Below, in pieces: positions 1-5,580 of a stretch of 6,655 nt of DNA. The stretch covers positions 4,726-11,380 of the forward strand of contig CALMOO010000772.1 in assembly GCA_937871705.1 (NCBI GenBank). The letters are read 5' to 3'. This DNA comes from an uncultured Hymenobacter sp. GTDB taxonomy: Bacteria > Bacteroidota > Bacteroidia > Cytophagales > Hymenobacteraceae. The notes under the pieces were generated by a model, which saw nothing but the letters and a program-made list of their open reading frames with translations, had not been told where the DNA came from and searched no databases. The first letter of the stretch is position 1. Each line of letters opens with the position of its first letter. The position numbers and the translations under genes were made by a program.

Positions 1-242
1 CGCCCGCACCGTGCGCACGCCCTACCCCCCCGCCCGGCGCGGACCAGTCAAACCCTGCCACCTTTGCCTGCAACTCGCTGGTAACAAATCGGTTGGTACT
101 TTGCTCAGGCAGAGCAGCAGTTTGCAGTAGCACCTGGTCGGCGCCGCTCTTAGCGCACCTGGCCCCACTGCCCGTAGCCGATTACTTCGCCGGCTCAGGA
201 CCCTTTTTCACTAGCGCGGGCGCGAACACTAGGCAAAAAGCC

Positions 243-275
243 GTCGTGTTGAACGCAGCGAAGCATCTCGCGTGC
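243..275 (+). repeat. degenerate copy of a dispersed Bacteroidota intergenic repeat
   Basis: The core GAACGCAGCGAAGCATCTCG (251-270), preceded by a decayed GTCATGCT-like start, resembles short dispersed elements of the form GTCATnCTGAnCGCAGCGAAGCATCT that I recall from intergenic regions of Hymenobacter and related Bacteroidota. It lies in the non-coding stretch just upstream of the small gene at 312. The match rests on memory of the repeat consensus; only one copy is in this window, so repetition cannot be shown here. Confidence 0.45.
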
Positions 276-286
276 CGAGATTTTTT
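265..286 (+). terminator. small intrinsic-terminator-like hairpin with T-tract
   Basis: A perfect 6-bp stem, ATCTCG (265-270) and CGAGAT (276-281), encloses a 5-base loop and is followed directly by a T run ending at 286. This is the layout of a rho-independent terminator for plus-strand transcription entering from the left. It overlaps the dispersed repeat, so the repeat may simply supply the stem. The stem is short, so termination may be weak. It ends 25 bases before the ATG at 312, which suggests that gene has its own start of transcription downstream, or that some read-through occurs. Confidence 0.45.
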
Positions 287-311
287 GTCACTTGCTTAGC
301 TTTATCTTCTT

Positions 312-623
312 ATGCATGAGCGCCTTATTCTAGCTGTCGGGCTGCTGTACATTCAGCGCGCGGAGGGCACCCAGCCCAAAGACTGGGCGATTGCCCGCTT
401 AACCTGGCTAACTGCCCGCGAGGTGTTGCACAAGCACCTGCCCAACACGCAGTTGTCTGATGAACTGACTACTGCCATCCATGCCGCTAGTGAAGACCTG
501 CGGGCCAGCGCGCTCCCTAGCCGAGACTGGACCGCCGTGACGGCCCAGGCCCAGCGCATCATACCCGTGGCCCAGCGCGTGCTGCGCACGCTGGCCGAGG
601 TAGAAGCGTGCCCGGCTTCGTAG
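312..623 (+). CDS. hypothetical protein, 103 residues, probably helical
   Basis: I do not recognise this protein. It is a complete 103-residue frame from ATG (312) to TAG (621-623) and the only plausible plus-strand gene in the window. Third codon positions are mostly G or C, as in its neighbours, which favours real coding over chance. The sequence begins with a short hydrophobic stretch (about residues 5-13, LILAVGLLY) that is too short and too close to charged residues for a clear signal peptide or membrane anchor. The rest is rich in Ala, Leu, Arg and Glu and looks alpha-helical, with heptad-like stretches near residues 74-99. There are two tryptophans near residues 25 and 32, and one cysteine near the C-terminus. 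No catalytic or DNA-binding motif is evident. It converges on the GH97 gene, whose stop is 66 bases beyond its own. No Shine-Dalgarno sequence or Bacteroidota promoter is clear upstream. A small regulatory or accessory protein is possible, but nothing shows it. Confidence 0.6.
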   Translation: MHERLILAVGLLYIQRAEGTQPKDWAIARLTWLTAREVLHKHLPNTQLSDELTTAIHAASEDLRASALPSRDWTAVTAQAQRIIPVAQRVLRTLAEVEACPAS

Positions 624-683
624 TAGGCACGCCCTCGCAATTGCTCAGGAACTCAGCCGCGGCGCTAAGCGAAGAGGCCGCCC

Positions 684-702
684 GGCGGGTTATCGGCCCG
701 CC
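684..702 (-). other. hairpin enclosing the GH97 stop codon
   Basis: GGCGGG (684-689) and CCCGCC (697-702) form a perfect 6-bp GC stem. The 7-base loop contains the TAA stop of the GH97 gene (690-692). There is no T-tract on either side, so it is not a canonical intrinsic terminator. It could still help end transcription or protect the 3' end in this 66-base convergent gap. Chance is a fair alternative in GC-rich DNA. Confidence 0.35.
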
Positions 703-2804
703 ACTGGCTTGAAGCTCACAGCCGCGCCGCCGCCCGGCGCCAGCTTCAGCAGCAGCACCGACTTGCTGGTGACTACCTGCCGGGTAATCTGATAGGCGGC
801 CGGGTTTTTCTGCCAGTCGGCGTCGGGGGCATCGGCGTAGACGATGGCTTCGTAGCGCCGGCCGGGGGGTAGGAAACTTAGCTTCACGGGCTGCTGGCGG
901 GCATTTTCGTCGGTGATGCTGCCCAGGTACCATTCGTCTTTGCCCTTGGCTTTGCGCACGGTGGTGATGTAATCGCCGGGCTCGGCCGCCAAGATGCGGG
1001 TATCATCCCAGTCCACGGGCACATCCTGGATAAACTGGAACGCATCGAGGTGCTGCGCGTAGTTTTCGGGCAGGTCGGCCGCCATTTGCAGCGGCGAGTA
1101 GAGCGTCACGTACAAGGCCAACTGCTTGGCCAGGGTGGTTTGCACCCGCCGCGCCGGGTTGGCCGAGTAGCCTTGCAGCTTAAAAATGCCGGGCGTGTAG
1201 TCCATCGGCCCGCCCATGAGGCGGGTGAAGGGCATAATCGTTTCGTGCTCGGGCGGGTTGCCGATGCTGAAGGCGTTGTACTCGTTGCCGCGGCCGGCTT
1301 CGCTAGCCATCCAGTTGGGATAGGTGCGCGCGAGGCCGGTGGGGCGCACCGCCTCGTGCATATCCACCGCGACGCGGTGCTTGGCGGCCATCTCGGCCAC
1401 GCGCACAAAGTGGTTGCTCATCCACTGCCCGTCGTGGTGCTCGCCCCGCGGAATGATGCGGCCCACGTAGCCGGTTTTCACGGCTGGGTAGCCGTATTTA
1501 TTCATGAACTGGTAGGCCGTATCGAGGTGCTGCTCGTAGTTAGTGGCCGAGCCCGAGGTTTCGTTGTGCATTATCATCTGCACGCCTTTGCTCTTAGCGT
1601 AGTCGCTGATTTGCTGCACGTTGAAGTCGGGGTAGGGCGTCACAAAGTCAAAGACGTTCTCCTTCCAGTTGCCAAACCAGTCTTCCCAGCCCACGTTCCA
1701 GCCCTCGACCAGTACGCCCGCGATGTGGTGCGCGGCGGCAAAGTCAATGTAGCGCTTCACGTTGGCGGTGTTGGCGCCGTGGCGGCCGGTCGGAATGAGC
1801 TGGCCCTTCGCGTCGAGCGTGTCAGCACTCTCGGCGTATTTCCAGTCGGTGCGCCCAATCTGCATCTCCCACCACACGCCCACAAATTTCATGGGCTTTA
1901 TCCAACTCGTATCCTTGATTTTGCTGGGCTCATTGAGGTTAAGAATCAGCTTCGAGGCCAGAATATCGGGGGCGTTATCGCTGACGATAAGCGTGCGCCA
2001 GGGCGTGCGGCTGGGGGCGTGCAAAAAGGCTTTGCTACCCACCGCATTGGGCACGAGGCGGGCCGTGAGGCGGTGGCTGGCTCCATCGACGTGCAGCTGC
2101 ATGGCCGGGTAGTCGACCTGCGCGGCTTCGTGAATATTGAGGTACAGCCCATCGTCGGCCTTGAGCATGAGCGGCGTGGCCACGGCCTGCGCATCGGGGG
2201 CGACGCGCACGGCAATATCACTCGACGACTTGACTTGCTGCGAGTTATCGACGGCGCTCAGCCGCGACTTAGTGTAGAGATACTCGTTCGTATCGTAGTC
2301 GCCGGGTATCCAGAAGGCCTGGTGGTCGGCGGGCAGGGCAAACTCGGTCAGCTCGTCGCTCACCACGAAGTTGCCCAGCGCCAACTGCCGCGGAAACTCG
2401 TAGCGAAACCCTACCCCATCGGCAAACACCCGAAACACCACATCGAGGCGGCGGCCCGGTGCCGCCGGCTGGCGCAGGTGCACCGTGAGCTGCTGGTAGT
2501 GGTTGCGAATACTTTTGACCTCACCCCAGACAGGCTCCCAGGTTTCATCCACGTTCTTCACTTCGCTGCCGGTCAGCACCAGCGGGCCGTCGAAGCCAGC
2601 GCCTCCTTCAAAGGCAATGCCTAGCCGCGAGGCGTTGACTACCGGTTTCTTGCCGTAGGCCACGGCGTAGGTGGGCTGGCGGGCGGCATTGAGGGCAAAC
2701 GTCAGCTTGACGTTGCCCAGGCTGGCCGATAGCGGGCCGGTCGCCTGCGCGGCGGCCGGCAATCCTAGTGCCACTAGCAGCAGCACAAACAGGTTATTTT
2801 TCAT
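690..2804 (-). CDS. GH97 alpha-glucosidase, SusB-like (inverting type)
   Basis: Exo-acting alpha-glucosidase that probably releases glucose from maltooligosaccharides in the periplasm. The 704-residue length is near that of Bacteroides SusB. An N-terminal signal peptide is visible (Lys at 2, hydrophobic core 5-19, Ala-Gln-Ala cleavage site near 19-21) with no lipobox cysteine. The family layout follows: N-terminal beta-sandwich (about 25-285), catalytic TIM barrel (about 300-575), C-terminal beta domain. Key residues align with SusB: Glu415 in HNETSG, Glu484 in HEAVRPTG, Glu502 and Glu508 in SEAGRGNEY, matching SusB Glu439, Glu508, Glu526 and the general acid Glu532 in order and spacing. GGPMDYTPG (531-539) is also typical. 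Glu174 (NEYLYTKS) may be the remaining calcium ligand. The Glu415/Glu484 pair marks the inverting subgroup, not the retaining alpha-galactosidase branch. The gene follows the GH13 gene by 45 bases on the same strand, so the two are probably co-transcribed. No Shine-Dalgarno sequence is evident, as usual in this phylum. Exact substrate range is inferred. Confidence 0.93.
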   Translation of the reverse strand: MKNNLFVLLLVALGLPAAAQATGPLSASLGNVKLTFALNAARQPTYAVAYGKKPVVNASRLGIAFEGGAGFDGPLVLTGSEVKNVDETWEPVWGEVKSIRNHYQQLTVHLRQPAAPGRRLDVVFRVFADGVGFRYEFPRQLALGNFVVSDELTEFALPADHQAFWIPGDYDTNEYLYTKSRLSAVDNSQQVKSSSDIAVRVAPDAQAVATPLMLKADDGLYLNIHEAAQVDYPAMQLHVDGASHRLTARLVPNAVGSKAFLHAPSRTPWRTLIVSDNAPDILASKLILNLNEPSKIKDTSWIKPMKFVGVWWEMQIGRTDWKYAESADTLDAKGQLIPTGRHGANTANVKRYIDFAAAHHIAGVLVEGWNVGWEDWFGNWKENVFDFVTPYPDFNVQQISDYAKSKGVQMIMHNETSGSATNYEQHLDTAYQFMNKYGYPAVKTGYVGRIIPRGEHHDGQWMSNHFVRVAEMAAKHRVAVDMHEAVRPTGLARTYPNWMASEAGRGNEYNAFSIGNPPEHETIMPFTRLMGGPMDYTPGIFKLQGYSANPARRVQTTLAKQLALYVTLYSPLQMAADLPENYAQHLDAFQFIQDVPVDWDDTRILAAEPGDYITTVRKAKGKDEWYLGSITDENARQQPVKLSFLPPGRRYEAIVYADAPDADWQKNPAAYQITRQVVTSKSVLLLKLAPGGGAAVSFKPVAGR

Positions 2805-2849
2805 TAACTACGCGTTGCTTCTCTAAGTTTTGCTACTGCCACTTCTCCC

Positions 2850-4253
2850 CTACTGCCGGCTCGAAGGTCGGGACTGGCTCCGCAAAATAAGGTATTGGTA
2901 AGGCTGCATGGTGAAGGAGCCGCGTAGGGAGGGGGTAGGGCCGGCGACTGCATTCTGCCAGGCTGTGCCGCTCAGCGCCGCGGGCAGCTGGTAGGCCACG
3001 GCAGCGTTGCGCAGGTTGGCTAGCACCAGCACCTGCTCGCCGCCCAGGGTTTTGGTGAACGCGCACACGTCGTCGGTGCTGTAGCTGGCCAGCTGGCCAT
3101 TACGCAGGGCTTCGCTGCCGTTGCGCAGCCGGATAAGCCGCTTGTATTCAGCCGTCAGCGCCGGGTTTGGCGTCCAGTCGATAGGCTTGCGCGGGCCCAT
3201 AAAGGGCACCCGCTGGGCGTAGCCCACCTCCTGGCCGTTATAAATCATGGGTACGGCCTTCATGTAAGCCGCCACGACAAACGTGGCCATGGCCCCGCGC
3301 TCGCCCTTAAACATCTCCTGCGGCGGCCCTTCCGAGCTATTAATGTCGTGGTTGGAGGTGTAGCGCACCATGCGCGCCGTGGGCGGGGCCCCGCGGTACT
3401 CGGCCGTGGTGAGCGAGTCGAGCAGCTTCACGCTCTTGCCCCGGCCCATAATGTCGCGCCGCATTACCTGGATGAACGGGAAATCGTAATCCAGCTGAAA
3501 GCCGACCTGGAAAAAGTACTTCTTCTTGTCGCCTTCGGCCAGCAGCAGCAGCTTATGGCTCCGAATGGACTTGAGATTAGCCAGTGCCTCCGTAAAAAAC
3601 GCCTGCGTCGGCCCGTCGGCGTAGTCGAAGCGGTAGCCGTCGATGTTGGCCTGAAATACCCAGTAGCGCAGGGCGCTAATCATGGCCGCCCGCAGCTGCG
3701 GGTTCTCAAAGTTGAGCTGGGCAATGTCCCGCCAGGCAGGGATGGGGTTAATGATGGCGCCGCTGGCGTCGTGCACGTACCAGTCGGGGTGCTGCTTTAT
3801 CCAGGGGTGGTCCCAGCTGGTGTGGTTGCCCACCCAGTCGAGCAGCACGGCCATGCCGCGGGCATGGCTGGCATCGACCAGCGCGCGAAGGTCGGCCAGG
3901 GTGCCAAACTCGGGGTTCACGGCCGTGTAGTCCTGCACCGCAAACGGCGAGTCGACGGCCCGTTCCTTGCCGATGGGGTAAATGGGCATCAGGTACACCA
4001 CATTCACGCCCAGCGCTTTAATAGAATCGAGCCGCGCCAACACGCCTTTGAAGTTGCCAGCTTGGCTGAAGCCCCGCATGTTGACCTGGTAGATGGTCGC
4101 GTTCTGGCTTTCCGGCACCCCCCCAAATGGTTTGCCATACTGCTTAGGGTCGGCGAGGGGGGTAGGCGCGGGCCTGGGCGCGGCAGACTGACTGCGAGCC
4201 GGCGCAGCCGCGCCCAGCAGCAGGAACAGGGCAAGGAAAATGGTGCCTTTCAT
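2850..4253 (-). CDS. exported GH13 alpha-amylase family glycosidase
   Basis: Retaining alpha-glucan hydrolase of family GH13, 467 residues. A signal peptide is clear (Lys2, hydrophobic core 5-17, probable cleavage near 21-23), then an Ala/Pro-rich linker to about 34. The catalytic (beta/alpha)8 barrel starts near residue 52 (IYQVNMRGF). The four conserved regions are present: region I DWVGNH (139-144), region II GYRFD with nucleophile Asp210, region III LLAEGD with acid/base Glu240, and region IV NHD with Asp303. A C-terminal beta domain covers about 385-460. There is no starch-binding or extra domain, so the enzyme is compact. Region II continues YADG where classical alpha-amylases have a Lys-His pair after the nucleophile, so specificity (amylase, neopullulanase or maltodextrin-cleaving) is open. 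ATG at 4253 is chosen because it begins the signal peptide. It leads a probable two-gene operon with the GH97 gene and is preceded by a 248-base gap with a large palindrome. No promoter was recognised. Confidence 0.9.
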   Translation of the reverse strand: MKGTIFLALFLLLGAAAPARSQSAAPRPAPTPLADPKQYGKPFGGVPESQNATIYQVNMRGFSQAGNFKGVLARLDSIKALGVNVVYLMPIYPIGKERAVDSPFAVQDYTAVNPEFGTLADLRALVDASHARGMAVLLDWVGNHTSWDHPWIKQHPDWYVHDASGAIINPIPAWRDIAQLNFENPQLRAAMISALRYWVFQANIDGYRFDYADGPTQAFFTEALANLKSIRSHKLLLLAEGDKKKYFFQVGFQLDYDFPFIQVMRRDIMGRGKSVKLLDSLTTAEYRGAPPTARMVRYTSNHDINSSEGPPQEMFKGERGAMATFVVAAYMKAVPMIYNGQEVGYAQRVPFMGPRKPIDWTPNPALTAEYKRLIRLRNGSEALRNGQLASYSTDDVCAFTKTLGGEQVLVLANLRNAAVAYQLPAALSGTAWQNAVAGPTPSLRGSFTMQPYQYLILRSQSRPSSRQ

Positions 4254-4319
4254 AAAAAGAAGAGGTGAGGCCAGCAGCTACGCTTGGCGCACGTTTTAGT
4301 TGGGCCTCAAGCTCACGTG

Positions 4320-4376
4320 CTACCCCCCTGCTAAGCCGAGAGGCTTGCTCGCAGGCTCTTGGCGCAGAGGGGGTAG
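4320..4376. repeat. 57-base imperfect palindrome upstream of the amylase gene
   Basis: The outer stem pairs 4320-4331 with 4364-4376 (12 bp, one bulged A at 4368); its ends are CTACCCC and GGGGTAG. After a 3-base bulge (4332-4334) an inner stem pairs 4335-4345 with 4353-4363, with one G-T pair and one G-G mismatch, around a 7-base loop. No T-tract follows on either strand, so it is not a simple terminator. It ends 66 bases before the amylase ATG, so it could be an operator, part of a structured leader RNA, or a REP-like mobile or dispersed palindrome. The sequence alone does not decide between these. Confidence 0.6.
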
Positions 4377-4440
4377 GAGCATTAGCGGGCCACGACCAGC
4401 AAGCCCCAACCTCCGCACATTGCCACGCCGCATCATACTA

Positions 4441-4486
4441 AAAAACAAAAAGCTGCCCTGACTTAACAGAGCAGCTTTTTGTTTTT
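4441..4486 (-). terminator. strong rho-independent terminator of the hydrolase gene
   Basis: A perfect 16-bp inverted repeat pairs 4441-4456 with 4471-4486. The arms carry A-rich and T-rich ends around a GCTGC/GCAGC core, and an inner CTG/CAG pairing (4458-4460 with 4467-4469) leaves a 6-base loop. Read on the minus strand, it begins 15 bases after the hydrolase stop and finishes in a T-rich run interrupted by one G. The symmetry would also stop plus-strand transcripts, and it insulates the amylase operon from transcription of the hydrolase. Confidence 0.9.
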
Positions 4487-4501
4487 CGGCCGGCGAGTTC
4501 G

Positions 4502-5323
4502 CTAGGCTTGGATAAAAGTCAGCAGGTCGGCATTGATGGTAGCCGCTTCGGTAGCGGGCATGCCGTGGGGAAAGCCGGGGTAAGAAATCAATTGGCCGTG
4601 CTTGAGCAGCTTGATGGACTTGGCCGCGCTAACGGCGAACGGCACGATTTGGTCGTCCTCGCCGTGCAGCACCAGCACCGGCAGGTCCAGGTTCTTCAGG
4701 TCGTCGGTAAAATCAAATTCTGAGAAGGCGGCGATGCCGAAGTAGTGCGCGTTGACCCCACCGGCCATGCCCTGCCGCCACCAGTTGTCGCGGATGCCCT
4801 GCTTTATCTGGGCACCTTCGCGGTTGTAGCCGTAGAAGGGCAGGGTAAAATCCTGAAAAAACTGAGCGCGATTGGTAGCCGTGCCCTCCCGTATTTCGTC
4901 AAATATCGACGCCGGCACCCCGTCGGGGTTGGTTGGGCCTTGCAGCATCAGGGGCGTTACGGCGCTGATGAGCACCACCTTGGCCACGCGGCCTTGGGCG
5001 GCGCGGGCCGCGTAATGAATGGCTACCCCCCCACCCGTCGAGTGGCCGATGTGCACGGCGTTCTTTAGGTCGAGGTGGTCGGCCAGCTCAACAATGTCGG
5101 CCGCGTAGGTGTCCATGTCGTGGCCGGTAGCGGCCTGCGACGAGCGGCCGTGCCCACGGCGGTCGGCCGCAATCACCCGGTAGCCCTTGTTGAGGAAAAA
5201 CATCAGTTGGCTATCCCAATCGTCGCTCGACAGCGGCCAGCCGTGATGGAAGACCAGCGGCTGGCCCGTGCCCCAGTCCTTGTAGTAGATTTCGGTGCCG
5301 TCTTTTACCGTGATTTTAGGCAT
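4502..5323 (-). CDS. alpha/beta hydrolase, non-heme chloroperoxidase/esterase type
   Basis: Cofactor-free serine hydrolase of the alpha/beta fold, of the group annotated as non-heme chloroperoxidase, bromoperoxidase or arylesterase. These are in practice esterases or perhydrolases, and halogenation is an artefact of peracid formation. The 273 residues match the family. The catalytic triad is Ser95 in the nucleophile elbow GHSTGG, Asp224 in GEDDQIVP, and His253 in GFPHG; its spacing agrees with the Ser98/Asp228/His257 triad of Streptomyces chloroperoxidase T. The oxyanion-hole motif HHGWP lies at 26-30, and a cap region spans about 125-205. There is no signal peptide, so it is probably cytoplasmic. 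I start at ATG 5321-5323 because the family begins MPKIT-DGTEIYYKDWG. An ATG at 5333-5335 would add four residues, and a frame extending to 5368 has no family support. It appears to be a single-gene unit with a promoter candidate upstream and a strong terminator downstream. The natural substrate is unknown. Confidence 0.92.
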   Translation of the reverse strand: MPKITVKDGTEIYYKDWGTGQPLVFHHGWPLSSDDWDSQLMFFLNKGYRVIAADRRGHGRSSQAATGHDMDTYAADIVELADHLDLKNAVHIGHSTGGGVAIHYAARAAQGRVAKVVLISAVTPLMLQGPTNPDGVPASIFDEIREGTATNRAQFFQDFTLPFYGYNREGAQIKQGIRDNWWRQGMAGGVNAHYFGIAAFSEFDFTDDLKNLDLPVLVLHGEDDQIVPFAVSAAKSIKLLKHGQLISYPGFPHGMPATEAATINADLLTFIQA

Positions 5324-5365
5324 AATTTCGCGCATTAAGTAGGGTGAAGTGCTAACTAAATAGCT

Positions 5366-5398
5366 CAAAACGGTAGCTTACTGAGCACCTTTAACAAA
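5366..5398 (-). promoter_or_regulatory. candidate Bacteroidota-type promoter of the hydrolase gene
   Basis: On the minus strand TTTG (5398-5395), a 19-base spacer and TACCGTTTTG (5375-5366) approximate the Bacteroidota sigma-ABfr pattern of a -33 TTTG and a -7 TAnnTTTG. The -7 box has one extra base between TA and TTTG, so the match is imperfect. It sits in the most AT-rich patch of the window, 42 bases upstream of the hydrolase ATG, which is a suitable distance. A second near match, TATCGATTTG, lies just upstream. Confidence 0.35.
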
Positions 5399-5437
5399 TC
5401 GATATATTTCTTTGTTTAATTATTTGCTCCTGCGGTT

Positions 5438-5474
5438 AAAAAACGCTTTTAGCGCTCGCTGTCCGCCCAGGCGG
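5438..5474 (-). terminator. weak terminator candidate downstream of kup
   Basis: Read on the minus strand, a GC hairpin (GGCGG and CCGCC arms, 5474-5463) is followed by a second short stem CGCT/AGCG with a 3-base loop (5454-5444), then six T (5443-5438). The second element has terminator form, but its stem is only 4 bp, extendable by G-T and A-T pairs. It lies about 110 bases beyond the kup stop and just before the hydrolase promoter candidate, a sensible place for a transcription boundary. Confidence 0.45.
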
Positions 5475-5562
5475 GCAGGCCGGCCCTCAGCTGACTAGCC
5501 TTCTCACTTGGTCCTAAAGTAGTTGGCGCTGCTATATGGGGTAGGGCTGCTGCACCCATCAC

Positions 5563-5580
5563 GCTCACTCCCGCGTGAGC
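5563..5580 (-). other. hairpin spanning the kup stop codon
   Basis: GCTCAC (5563-5568) and GTGAGC (5575-5580) form a perfect 6-bp stem with a 6-base loop. The TGA stop of kup (5567-5565) lies inside one arm. No T-tract follows on the minus strand, so it is not a classical terminator. It resembles the arrangement at the GH97 stop. Confidence 0.35.

Larger units (their letters stand above)
1..311. other. left-edge region without a convincing gene
   Basis: No reading frame here resembles a protein I recognise. One plus-strand frame is open from the window edge to a TAG at 128-130 and another from the edge to a TAG at 297-299, but neither has a credible start or a recognisable motif. The minus strand is broken by stops in all frames. 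Visible content: a CTACCCC motif at 22-28, a modest inverted repeat AGCCG/CGGCT (176-180 and 191-195), and the repeat plus terminator-like hairpin at 243-286 described separately. The tail of a plus-strand gene reaching in from the left cannot be excluded. No tRNA or other RNA gene was seen. Confidence 0.5.

Noticed and set aside
2..130. Possible tail of a gene entering from the left (frame open to TAG at 128-130)
   Set aside because: The roughly 42 residues have no recognisable motif, and two plus-strand frames are open here, so no frame can be preferred.
93..299. Plus-strand open frame of 68 codons near the left edge
   Set aside because: It starts at a TTG with no ribosome-binding context, has no recognisable motif, and runs through the dispersed repeat and terminator-like hairpin at 243-286.
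1050..2624. Long plus-strand open frame (524 codons) opposite the GH97 gene
   Set aside because: It lies wholly antisense to a strongly supported GH97 gene. Its translation is rich in Val, Gly, His and Arg without any domain, as expected from the reverse complement of GC-rich coding DNA.
3348..4268. Plus-strand open frame of 306 codons opposite the amylase gene
   Set aside because: Antisense shadow of the GH13 gene, whose four conserved regions and signal peptide are clear on the minus strand.
4289..4320. Inverted repeat GCACGT/ACGTGC upstream of the amylase ATG
   Set aside because: The arms are only 6 bases and 20 bases apart, and no associated regulator is known, so chance cannot be excluded.
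5324..5368. N-terminal extension of the alpha/beta hydrolase by 15 residues
   Set aside because: The added residues do not fit the family N-terminus, which matches from the ATG at 5323, and the extension would overlap the promoter candidate.
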